From positions 1 to 64,000 of the forward strand of contig NZ_JAIFZS010000022.1 of NCBI RefSeq assembly GCF_019710635.1: a DNA stretch of 64,000 nt, written 5' to 3'. The stretch comes from Mycolicibacterium xanthum (lineage in GTDB: Bacteria > Actinomycetota > Actinomycetes > Mycobacteriales > Mycobacteriaceae). The position numbers and the translations under genes were made by a program. The notes under the pieces are model-generated. The model made no database searches. It had not been told where the DNA came from and saw only the letters and a program-made list of their open reading frames with translations. Shown here one piece after another: positions 9,801 through 17,642 of the stretch. Position 1 is the first letter of the stretch. Each line of letters starts with the position of its first letter.

Positions 9801-11829
9801 CCAGCATGCCCTGAGAAATCAGCCTGCGTCGCTGTAGTCGCGAATAGGAGTCCTCGAGGTAGGGCGCAAAATAGGCAGCGGCCTGCCGACTATCGCTGAA
9901 CGCCAGTAACTTTCGACCCTCGCCCGGCGACAGCGCGCCATGCGAATCATCGGCTACAGGGACATTCTGGTAGAGGGCGGTCGTGATGACCGCACCGCTA
10001 GCATCGGACCCAGTTTCGAAGATTCGGACCGTGCCCGCGCCACGGGCTCCGCAGACCAGACATCCGGCAACTTCCTCGCCGCGCTGTTTGAGTTTGCGCA
10101 CCGGCCGCATGTCGGCTGCCCCGCAGCCGGGGCAGCCTTGTACGTCGGCCTCTGCGAGCGCGCCGCAGCGGGTGCAGAGCTTCGCTCCGTCACCAGATAC
10201 CTCAGTACCGTCGTCGACAACCGCGGTTTCATCCTCATCGGTGAGCCCGTCGTGATCTCCGAGGACAAGCCAGATTCCCTTGCTGGCGGCCTTTCGCGGC
10301 CGCAAGTACAGCACACCGTTTTCTTGTGTTGGCGTGCCGTACACATGGACTGCTCCGCACCTTTTGCAGGAGCCGATCTCAAAGACCGGGGCGTCGCAGT
10401 CTGTGCAGACGGAGTGCCTGGCGAGATGCACGTGCGGCCCCGTCGGCGACAGGCAGGTGAACGCACCCTCGGTTGCCCGAAGGAACAGGTGATAGCGCGC
10501 GGACAACGGTGTCGTCCCATCGGCTTCTCGAAGCGAGCTGGCCAGATCCACCATCGCCGCCAGGCCAGCAGCGGCGCCTGTCGAGTCTCCGAATGTGGCC
10601 GAAGCGACGTTCTCGAAGGTTTGGGGGCCCTTGGCCAGGGTCGAACGCATGGTTGCCAGTGAGCTTTCATGGGAAAGCGCCGTCGCGGCTGTCGTCTCGC
10701 CGCCACCGGCCCGCGCCCAGCCCGCGCTTCGCGCCGTGTCCAGCAGTGCCGCGCCCGGGTCGGGGTCACACGCGATTCGCTGATACTCGGCTGCGGACAG
10801 CGGCCCCCAATACGGCCCGGCAGGCGCTTCGACCCGCTGCGCCATCACGATGTCTTGACGGCTGGTCTCGCCCTCACACCACTCGAAGGTTTGGCCAAAC
10901 AGGTTCGACGCGAATCGCGTTACGGCAGTTGGATCGGAGTCGCTCCCGACCGTCGCAGACGTCGCAATGCACTGAATCGCTCGATCCGGTGCTACCCGGT
11001 CCCGAACGCGCCGCAGCAGCATCGCAATCTCAGCGCCCTGGGTGCCGTCGTAGACGTGTGCCTCGTCGACAACGACGAATCGCCATTTCGACTCCGCGCC
11101 GGTGCCGAACAGCTCCATGTCTTGTGGACGCAGCAGGAGGTATTCGAGCATCGCGTAGTTGGTCAGCAGCAGGTGTGGGGGGCGATCACGAATCTCTTGC
11201 CGACTCAGCATCTCGTTGGCCAGGAGTGGCTCATCAATGTTGAGCTCCGCAAACGCTTGGCGCGCTTTGAGCGGATCCGGCTCCGTCTCGCCCGTGTAGC
11301 GGCCGAAGGTGATGTCGGGATAGTTGGCTAGCAACCTGCGCAGACGCTTCATCTGGTCGTTCGCCAAAGCGTTCATCGGGTACAGCAGGAGTGCTCGCAC
11401 TCCGGACCCCAGAGTCCCCTGTTCCCGCTCACGGACCAAGGCGTCGAGAATTGGGATAAGGAACGACTCGGTCTTACCGGAACCAGTGCCGGTGGCCACA
11501 ACGATATTTCGTCCCGACGCGACCTTCCGGATCGACTGCTCCTGATGCACATACAGTGGTCGGTCCAGAGGCAGCGCGTTACTCGCAAGGTCTGTGAAAC
11601 CCTCTGCCAGAACACCTTCCGATATGAGTTCCCGCACCTGCTTGCCCGACGCATACGGCGGCGTAGCTTCCAGATAGGGTCCCTTGTCGAGCATGTCGGT
11701 GCCGTCGATCGCTTCCCGCAGCGCTGCATCAATTTTGGGGTCGCGGACAGCGAGCAGCGACGACAGATAGCGACGATATGTCGCCTTGATAGTTGCTGAC
11801 GTCGCGACCGCATCAATACTAGAACTCAT
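6823..11829 (-). CDS. Large DEAD/DEAH helicase with zinc clusters and DUF1998-type C-terminus, DruE-like
   Basis: A 1668-residue SF2 helicase. Walker A TGTGSGKT (113-120), DEAH box VVVDEAHVYDG (~253-263), SATVG motif III, and motif V/VI FELGVDVGELQ and QRAGRAGRR in the second RecA lobe. Several zinc-binding Cys pairs lie between and after the lobes (CTDCD/CKRC, CTRCGA/CPGC, CGIC, CRRCGG/CQHCGE, CDWC). A C-terminal CECGPETSCYGCLRSYQNQ block is typical of DUF1998/MrfA-like helicases. The last ~80 residues (EREMLVALADGGAA, LGFESAGG, EGWTVLPL) resemble the end of the truncated neighbour at 2664. Its start overlaps the upstream stop by four bases (ATGA). Size, DUF1998 end and partner match DruE of Druantia type III. 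DISARM DrmA/DrmB and Dpd helicases are alternatives. Confidence 0.85.
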   Translation of the reverse strand: MSSSIDAVATSATIKATYRRYLSSLLAVRDPKIDAALREAIDGTDMLDKGPYLEATPPYASGKQVRELISEGVLAEGFTDLASNALPLDRPLYVHQEQSIRKVASGRNIVVATGTGSGKTESFLIPILDALVREREQGTLGSGVRALLLYPMNALANDQMKRLRRLLANYPDITFGRYTGETEPDPLKARQAFAELNIDEPLLANEMLSRQEIRDRPPHLLLTNYAMLEYLLLRPQDMELFGTGAESKWRFVVVDEAHVYDGTQGAEIAMLLRRVRDRVAPDRAIQCIATSATVGSDSDPTAVTRFASNLFGQTFEWCEGETSRQDIVMAQRVEAPAGPYWGPLSAAEYQRIACDPDPGAALLDTARSAGWARAGGGETTAATALSHESSLATMRSTLAKGPQTFENVASATFGDSTGAAAGLAAMVDLASSLREADGTTPLSARYHLFLRATEGAFTCLSPTGPHVHLARHSVCTDCDAPVFEIGSCKRCGAVHVYGTPTQENGVLYLRPRKAASKGIWLVLGDHDGLTDEDETAVVDDGTEVSGDGAKLCTRCGALAEADVQGCPGCGAADMRPVRKLKQRGEEVAGCLVCGARGAGTVRIFETGSDASGAVITTALYQNVPVADDSHGALSPGEGRKLLAFSDSRQAAAYFAPYLEDSYSRLQRRRLISQGMLAARADEEPVGIEDIVFKTRSKAAAVKHFPGRMTAQQQSRMVAPWVMAEVLAMDDRQSLEGLGLVSISLYRDPRWRAPAPLLQLGLSEEEAWAFLQELVRTLRQQGAVTMPEDVAPNDEIFAPRLGPIRVRREAPEAIRKVLAWLPGRGTNRRVDYTRRVLAALQSDVDAETFLTGIWDFLTRKETPVDWLKSSTEPGLGQIQQIDHECLRLSWVNDNSPVYQCGICRRTAPFSVRGVCPALGCEGQLEAFVPPPPERDRDHYRTLYRSMNAVPLSVKEHTAQWVSTEAATIQHSFVRGEINALSCSTTFELGVDVGELQAVMLRNMPPSTANYLQRAGRAGRRAGAAALVVTYAMRRSHDLTRFNEPEVMIAGQVRAPYVPLTNARIDRRHAHSVAIAAFFRWLFETSGRIDRKAGEFLLHQDGNEPSVGLVKNFLTPVPAQVAEALKRILPEDVAAELDLSSGRWAQDLIELLETVRCELDEDVEIMKELENKASGDGKHSLAQRYQKVGNTLRKRDLIGYLANRNVLPKYGFPVDSVELRTDFGIGKSKGGLLDLSRDLSQAIYEYAPDAQIVAGGSLWVSRGIYRLPGRELQEYLYQVCRRCGGFRYGIESVDEQCQHCGEVAQSAPRTITIPEFGFVSEPEPGKPGPRPPQRSWSGAVHVLAQPPESRSYTKQMGGGSIVVNVGPRGRLVALADGPSKMGFWVCDWCGHGSSRLFNPKKPPKHNHLLKNSPCTGPQRLLDLGHVYETDLLSLDVNVFGIHGTYAAWLSAMYALVEAASETLEIARDDIGGSLTPAGADRWALTLFDAVPGGAGHVLQVEQNLERVLKVALKRVSECECGPETSCYGCLRSYQNQRDHDDLSRGAAEQVLRRLIDHTGPADMASMPDPQVDLPPASLPAGWERLYSGAFGTEREMLVALADGGAARPELGFESAGGIPISLAWPDRFVAADHGLEAADRTELEAEGWTVLPLAGLLASNSPVLATSAAR

Positions 11830-14800
11830 TCCGAAGCCTCGACTTCCCCTTCACGGCGCCCAACAATCAACTCGGCAATGATCAAATCGATGGTGACGAG
11901 CTGAGGAGCTACCTCTGCTAGGCTCGTCCATGGTCGTTGTTCTCGGATAAGCCATTTGACTGCCTCCGCATTGCTACGGGAAGCATGCCGCGCCGCGAGG
12001 GCGAACGCCATCGAGATCTCGGGAAGCACGCGCCAGCCGTCGGTTCTCGCGGGATGACGCCGGGCATCGAATGCCTTTTGGGTTGCCGGATCACCGATCA
12101 TCCGGATGAGTCTTTCCGCCTCTCGAAGCACGCTTCGCGCGTGCCGCACGAGCCATTCCAGGCGCGGATCACGACGTTCGGCGACCAGGTCCATCGCGGC
12201 AAGAACACGGGAGTCGGCCGAGAGCAACCCCTGGGGCACCAGGCGTGCGGCATGGATGAACTGGTCGCGAAGCGCTGGGTTCTGGTCCAACAACTCGGCA
12301 GAGTCATCGATCCGGCCGGCCGCCGCATAGGGGTCCTCGCCGTCCAAGAGTCCATTGACGGCGTCGCCGCAGACACTGATCGCGGCTTCGATCTCCTCGT
12401 CCGACCACAGCGAGTCGGCGGCTGACAGCAACGCGGCGGGCAGCGCTCCTCGCTTCGTCCAGGGGGGAGCCGAGCTCTTGTGCGCATCAACTAGGTTGGC
12501 CCAGGCCAGAGACGATCGAACCATCAGGGATGGGATGGCGTCGCTGGGTGCCTCCGACCCGGTCAGCGCCGAAAGCGCCTCAGCCGGATTGCCATAGACC
12601 TCGGTCTCGATTGCCTCTGCAATGTCAGAGATTCGGTCGCCCAGTCCCAACCCCGGGAGCAGTGCCCGTACGGTCCACAACCGGACGAAGTCGATGACCT
12701 CGACGGATTCCTGCGCCTCGCCCGCCAGGAACATGGAGATGGCGGTCTCTTCCGCATCACCGTCGGTGACCCATCCGTCTGCCTCGACCAGGGTCGACTG
12801 CCCCGGCTTCGGCCAACCCGGGACAGGAAGCGGCACCCACGGATCTTCAATGCGCGCCAGTACCCGAATCGGACCTGAATTGTTCAGCCAGCCAGGCAAT
12901 TTCACTCGACCGTCGATCACCGGCACGCAAGCCGGCTCTCGCCACGGCGCCCGGGCAGCGAACAAGTAGGCATTGAGGCCCTCGATTGGCGCGCAGTTCT
13001 CCAGCACCAGTGCGTCGCCGTCGAGCTCGATGCCAGTGAACAAGGTCCGCGGCCGAAGAGTTGCGACCACGAGCTGCCCATCATCGCTCAACGCCAGGAT
13101 GGCCTGCGGACACTCCCGCAGCGTGTCGACAATCTCAGCCAAGTTGAAGCGGAACATTCCGGCCCGTCCTGACCGGGCAGCGAGAGTCTGAACCACTCGG
13201 TTGTTGGAAATCATGTGCAACGTTGGTTCGGCTGCTGCACCGATATCGAGGACCAGCTCCCCCGGGCGATCCTGTACATCCTCGCGAACCAGCGAGAGCG
13301 GCCGGACCGACGGGCTGATTGCGGAGTCTGCCGCTTGATAGGCAACAGTCATGTGCGGCGGGGTGATGGCGAGCGAGCAGTACTGCGAATGCGCACCGGC
13401 GCGCAAGACAAACTCCCGCTTGCGCTCATCAAAGTCAACTTCGGTCCTGGTCAGCTCGACACCGTCAGCCGTCGAAATGCGCGCAACACAGGGCTGCAGT
13501 CCCATCGGAATGAAGCGACGCCATCCGGGCGTGAAGGTGACCGCCAGGCCCTCAACGACTGTGAATGTTCGGCTGGCGCCCCGACCCCACGGCCCGCGCA
13601 CCCGAACTGTGTAGTTGCCGACAAGCGGGCGCGGAACACCGTCCCATAGCCTGTCTGGGTCAGCTGAGCCAGACACCCGGTGTCGAGCGATCACGTGTCC
13701 GGCACTGTCATGCAGGGTGACGTCCCAGTCCGCGTTGGTCATGCTTTCCGGGATTCGAATGCGAGGCAATTCGGCCAACACCGGCAGTCCAGTGCTGGTG
13801 CGAACACCCTGAACCGCGGGTGACGCTTCGATCTGGGCCGCTTCGAATTTCCTTACAGGTCGCGTACTGCCCCCCACCGAAACCGAGGTCGCGTCCGACA
13901 AGTCGGCATACACCAGGCAGAAACCAGCCCACCGCGGCGGCAGCGGGCTTTCAGAGACAACCTTGACCGCTCCAGCCGCGCGCAGTGACTCGGGATCTCC
14001 AGGAAATAGCAGCCATACCCTGCCCGCCGGCAAGGGCAGCCCACGCGGGATGAGCTCGTAATCGTCACCGAACACAAGCAGCGGGTCCTTGTCGTCCAGC
14101 ACGCTCAGGGGCAGCTGCAAATGTTCGCGGCCGGCAAGAGCGACAGAAGCCGACCGCACCGGTTTGCCGATAGCCACGTCGGTTTGCGGGGCCGGTTCGG
14201 TCGACCCGGGCCACAATGACTCGGTGGCCACGCGCTGCACGTCCTCGTCGAGAGTGACGATCCAGACCGCTTGCCCGTCAGGTGCGTCCCCCACGGGTGG
14301 CAGTCGCAGCAGCAAGCCTTGCCCGAATGGGTCGACCACGAGCCGAGGCCGCACCGTCCCGGTCTGGTTTCCCAGTCCCGGCAGGGCGACGGGGTCGATC
14401 CCGCGCTGATCATGGAGCTGCTGCGCGACATCCCAGAAGCGCCGCGGCAGCAGAACGTCTTCCGCGGAGGATCCCGTTGCTACGGCATCAAGCAATTCAA
14501 ATGAGCGGTCTGCGACATCCACCGCGAATTCATCGCCATAGCGGACAAATCGCTGCACCGGCATGTCGACATTGGCGAAGCCCGACCCGGCAGCCTTGGA
14601 GGCCGCCCAGGACACAAATTCTGCCGGAGTAAGCCCCGGGGCAGTGCTGCGTTTCCACGCCATGATCCGGAAAAAATCCCCGAGGCAGTAGGTGGGAATG
14701 CCGGCGTGGAGCAGGATACGCCCGACGTATCGCGTGCCCGCGTCACCCTCATTTTCGAAAGTAGGTAAACCCAGTTTCCGAAGATTGTCGAGAAAAGCCT

Positions 14801-15146
14801 CGCCCCAGTCCCGCTGAAATTCGGGATCCGGGACGATGTTGAGGATGGCCGTCAACTTCGGCCAAAAAGTTCCGCGCTCGTAGTGATCGGCAGCAACGCC
14901 AGCCGTCGCCAGCACATGAACGGCCGGGTACCGCCTGAACAACCGGTCCCGAGCCGGGCCGGGACCAAGCTTCTCCTGCAGCCGGCCATACGCCACCAGG
15001 GTCTGCTCTCGCCGGCGAGCGGGAATGTCGTCGAACGTTTCCGCCGCGAGCGAGCTGGCTTGTGCGCGCGGACGCCACTGTCGCTCGCGAATTTCTAGCA
15101 GTTCGGCTGACGAGACTTTCCGGTTTGGTGTGGGCTCAGACATCAC
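11826..15146 (-). CDS. 1106-residue protein upstream of DruE-like helicase, DruH-like candidate
   Basis: A soluble protein with no catalytic motif I recognise. The N-terminal ~250 residues are helical and contain YPAVHVLATAGVAADHYERG followed by TFWPKL, then IPTYCLGDFFRIMAWKR. The middle (about 300-800) is rich in beta-type segments (DYELIPRGLPLPAGRVWLL, VSGSADPDRLWDG), and the C-terminal third is helical. It is translationally coupled to the helicase gene downstream (ATGA overlap). A protein of this size directly before a DUF1998 helicase is the arrangement of DruH-DruE in Druantia type III. The assignment rests on architecture, not sequence comparison. Two start codons (ATGATG at 15144-15146) overlap the end of an upstream decayed frame. 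Confidence 0.6.
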   Translation of the reverse strand: MMSEPTPNRKVSSAELLEIRERQWRPRAQASSLAAETFDDIPARRREQTLVAYGRLQEKLGPGPARDRLFRRYPAVHVLATAGVAADHYERGTFWPKLTAILNIVPDPEFQRDWGEAFLDNLRKLGLPTFENEGDAGTRYVGRILLHAGIPTYCLGDFFRIMAWKRSTAPGLTPAEFVSWAASKAAGSGFANVDMPVQRFVRYGDEFAVDVADRSFELLDAVATGSSAEDVLLPRRFWDVAQQLHDQRGIDPVALPGLGNQTGTVRPRLVVDPFGQGLLLRLPPVGDAPDGQAVWIVTLDEDVQRVATESLWPGSTEPAPQTDVAIGKPVRSASVALAGREHLQLPLSVLDDKDPLLVFGDDYELIPRGLPLPAGRVWLLFPGDPESLRAAGAVKVVSESPLPPRWAGFCLVYADLSDATSVSVGGSTRPVRKFEAAQIEASPAVQGVRTSTGLPVLAELPRIRIPESMTNADWDVTLHDSAGHVIARHRVSGSADPDRLWDGVPRPLVGNYTVRVRGPWGRGASRTFTVVEGLAVTFTPGWRRFIPMGLQPCVARISTADGVELTRTEVDFDERKREFVLRAGAHSQYCSLAITPPHMTVAYQAADSAISPSVRPLSLVREDVQDRPGELVLDIGAAAEPTLHMISNNRVVQTLAARSGRAGMFRFNLAEIVDTLRECPQAILALSDDGQLVVATLRPRTLFTGIELDGDALVLENCAPIEGLNAYLFAARAPWREPACVPVIDGRVKLPGWLNNSGPIRVLARIEDPWVPLPVPGWPKPGQSTLVEADGWVTDGDAEETAISMFLAGEAQESVEVIDFVRLWTVRALLPGLGLGDRISDIAEAIETEVYGNPAEALSALTGSEAPSDAIPSLMVRSSLAWANLVDAHKSSAPPWTKRGALPAALLSAADSLWSDEEIEAAISVCGDAVNGLLDGEDPYAAAGRIDDSAELLDQNPALRDQFIHAARLVPQGLLSADSRVLAAMDLVAERRDPRLEWLVRHARSVLREAERLIRMIGDPATQKAFDARRHPARTDGWRVLPEISMAFALAARHASRSNAEAVKWLIREQRPWTSLAEVAPQLVTIDLIIAELIVGRREGEVEASE

Positions 15147-15485
15147 TCGCCACCGGTGTTGACTGCATCTTCAGACTCTCCTTTGTGCGGTACTCGATGC
15201 GTTGTCGAGTGAGCCGAACAGAGTCGCACAGCCTACCGACAGACGGCGCGAGCACCAGAGCAACCGACAAGTCACCAGACGGGAGCCGCACCCCTTCGTC
15301 CCTGGGCCAGAGGAGCCCGGCACGGATGGCACTGCTGCCGTTCCGGCAGGCTCCCCTGCTGCGAAGTCGACAGGATCCGCTAACCCGAATAGTCCGTAGC
15401 CCTCGGCCATCCCACGGGTGCGGTGCACGAGCTTGCGCCGTTCCCATCGACGCAGCCACGGTCGTGGCAAGAGGCGGGAGCGCAA
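15136..15485 (-). pseudogene. Possible frameshifted remnant overlapping start of the DruH-like gene
   Basis: Two partial frames make protein-like sense. One contains GMAEGYGLFGLADPVDF; the other ends PSGDLSVALVLAPSVG, RLTRQRIEYRTKESLK and stops within the ATGATGTCTGA that starts the 1106-residue gene. Joining them needs one frameshift near 15300. The overlap of its stop with the next start is the usual sign of coupling, so a first operon gene may have decayed here. Function unknown; this could also be chance. Confidence 0.3.
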
Positions 15486-15492
15486 CGATACA

Positions 15493-15663
15493 GTGACCTA
15501 CCCGCAAACCGTCGATCCGTCCCCCAAGCTCGACGCTCGAGCCATCCTTGACGGCCCTGCCACTCCGGTCACGAACTTCTTCGACACGACGCACTCGTGG
15601 GAGCTAGCAGCGCACGGCTGGGATGTTTTCACAATCCCTGTTTACCGTAGTCAGCTGGAGTAA
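15493..15663 (+). CDS. Possible 56-residue protein
   Basis: A short frame from GTG 15493 with a non-shadow composition: ILDGPATPVTNFFDTTHSW then AAHGWDVFTIPVYRSQLE. I recognise no family and see no convincing ribosome site. It lies in a poorly coding stretch upstream of the helicase operon, on the opposite strand, and may be the tail of a lost gene. Confidence 0.3.
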   Translation: MTYPQTVDPSPKLDARAILDGPATPVTNFFDTTHSWELAAHGWDVFTIPVYRSQLE

Positions 15664-16230
15664 GCCGATACCGCCCATACTTGATTGCGAGCACTCGGGC
15701 AGGCTGGACCCCGGCCACGTCGCGTGACTCGCATCTGTAGAGGTTCGTTGAACTGGTGCGCACATCGGTCCATGGTCTTGATCTAGGTGCGGCCCCGAGG
15801 GAACCTGGAGGGCCTTTTGCGCTATCGATCGCGCGTGGCAGATCGATGTAGACCGATCGACCAGATTGCCCACCCGAAGTAGTACACCTGCGTGCAGGCG
15901 AAAATGTCTGTCCGTTTCGGGAACTCACAGTGTGTACCGCACCACCTGGCGGACACAGCGCAACCCGCATTCGGCGACATTGCCTCCCGAGTTATGTCGG
16001 CATCGTCGGCCTTCCGTATTCGTTCGGCGTACCTGCAGTCGAAGAGCCGGGATCATCTGGGTCAAAAGTCCCTAGTCAGACGGCAGAATGGGGTCGATTG
16101 TGGAGTGGCAATGGTTACCAGGACCGGCGTACCGCGAGTCGAGCGCGCACGCCCATCGTGACAAGGAGTGATAGCCCTTGGCTTCGCTTCTTGCCGCCAC
16201 GGCTTCGTCGCAGACCACTAAGCGAACCTG
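15664..16230. other. Intergenic stretch without a supported gene
   Basis: About 570 bases with only short frames on both strands and none with a recognisable protein pattern. GC is lower than in neighbouring genes. It separates the helicase operon promoter region from the plus-strand membrane protein. I see no tRNA, terminator with a T-tract or long repeat. Confidence 0.5.
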
Positions 16231-17409
16231 ATGGTCTACTACTCGCCCCGCGATCCGTTGGATGATCCGCAGAGCGGTGACGAACAGCCCAGGACGTCCC
16301 CGACCAGCTTCGGCCCATCTTATTGGCCGAACCTCATCACGGCCTTGGTCGCGAGCGTCGCGGTCTTCGTTGGCAGCCTCGGTCCGTGGGCTAGCTTTCT
16401 GGCGTTGAACGCGAGTGGGTTCGAAATCAACCTCAATTCAGGTTGGGGAGGCACACTGACGATCAGCGGCATCAGCGCCTTCGTACTGTTTGTGCAGCTC
16501 AACTTAGGCCGCGAAGGGCGCACCCCGTGGCTAATAGTGCTCCTGACCGGTTTGATTCCCGTGGTCGCCGCGACCAGTTTCGTCATCGCGCTGATTTTCA
16601 TCATTCGCGTGCGGTCGGGGCCAGCCCTCGACATGTTCGGAACGCAGCTGGCTGCGCAGGTGGGATGGGGCCTTTGGGTGGTCGCCGCAGGGTCTGCAGT
16701 GCTGTGGCTCACGTCGTGGGTTGTCACCTCGGAGGTGTGCACCTCTATCAAGGTTGCTGGAGGTCAGGTAGCCAGCAGCTTGGCTGACGTCTACTTCGCC
16801 CTGGTTTCGGTTGCGCTATTGGCGCTCGGCCTCTACACCTATTACTCCTGGGACGAATTCACCTCAAGTGAATCGAAACATGTGCTCAACCTGGCCCCGT
16901 TGGCCCCGTCTCAGGCATCCGCGCCTACCCCGAGCCAGCCACCTACGTCCCGCACCCCAACAACGACGCCGCCAGGCGCAACCCACGAACCATTGCTAAA
17001 GGAGATCGGCGAACAAGCAGTACTTGTTGGCCCTGATGGACCGGTGCTCGACTTCGTAGTTGCCGATATCACCATCGACTCGTGCACCAGCACCTCTGCA
17101 GCGCCGATGAACGGTACGTTCATCGTCATCGATATCGCCGCACACACCCATGCTGACCCGATTGTCGCTAGCTGGTCCGGCATGTTCGACGCCGAGAACT
17201 GGCGGGTGGTCGGACCCGACGGCTATACCGAGCCGCATGTTGACACGTTGAACGGAAGTCTGTGCAGCCGCCATGATCCACCCGACACGTTTGCCGTGAA
17301 CTCCAAATACTGGTTCCAAATCGTGCTAGACACCCGATACCGCTTAGGCGAGTTGGTATTTCAGCCATTTCCCGAGGATGGCAGCTGGGAATGGACGATC
17401 CCGCAGTGA
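16231..17409 (+). CDS. Polytopic membrane protein with C-terminal exported beta domain
   Basis: 392 residues. A charged N-terminus (1-35) is followed by about five hydrophobic segments: ITALVASVAVFVGSLGPW, ISAFVLFVQL, WLIVLLTGLIPVVAATSF, VGWGLWVVAAGSAVLWL and LADVYFALVSVALLALGLY. A Pro/Thr/Ser-rich linker (~225-255) leads to a C-terminal domain (~260-392) with two Cys (DSCTSTS and SLCSRHD) and a beta-rich DUF4352-like pattern ending GSWEWTIPQ. The layout is that of mycobacterial membrane proteins displaying an extracytoplasmic domain. No ribosome site is obvious before the ATG. Function unknown; gene alone on its strand. Confidence 0.75.
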   Translation: MVYYSPRDPLDDPQSGDEQPRTSPTSFGPSYWPNLITALVASVAVFVGSLGPWASFLALNASGFEINLNSGWGGTLTISGISAFVLFVQLNLGREGRTPWLIVLLTGLIPVVAATSFVIALIFIIRVRSGPALDMFGTQLAAQVGWGLWVVAAGSAVLWLTSWVVTSEVCTSIKVAGGQVASSLADVYFALVSVALLALGLYTYYSWDEFTSSESKHVLNLAPLAPSQASAPTPSQPPTSRTPTTTPPGATHEPLLKEIGEQAVLVGPDGPVLDFVVADITIDSCTSTSAAPMNGTFIVIDIAAHTHADPIVASWSGMFDAENWRVVGPDGYTEPHVDTLNGSLCSRHDPPDTFAVNSKYWFQIVLDTRYRLGELVFQPFPEDGSWEWTIPQ

Positions 17410-17642
17410 TACCCATCTTCGAAGCTGACAACACCGCCATCGGTCACGTTCCGTCACCGAAAAGGCACCGCCCCGGGCCACGTCATCGATAGGACGTTTC
17501 GAACCAATCGCCGCGGCGGCAGACACCCCGAGACGATCCGACTGCCGGCGCCCGACGATCGCGCGCGATGGCAGCATGGTTGTGATGGTCTCTCGGCCGC
17601 AACCGGACTCCTCCGGTCCCGACCCCCCGCTACCGTCTCCCC

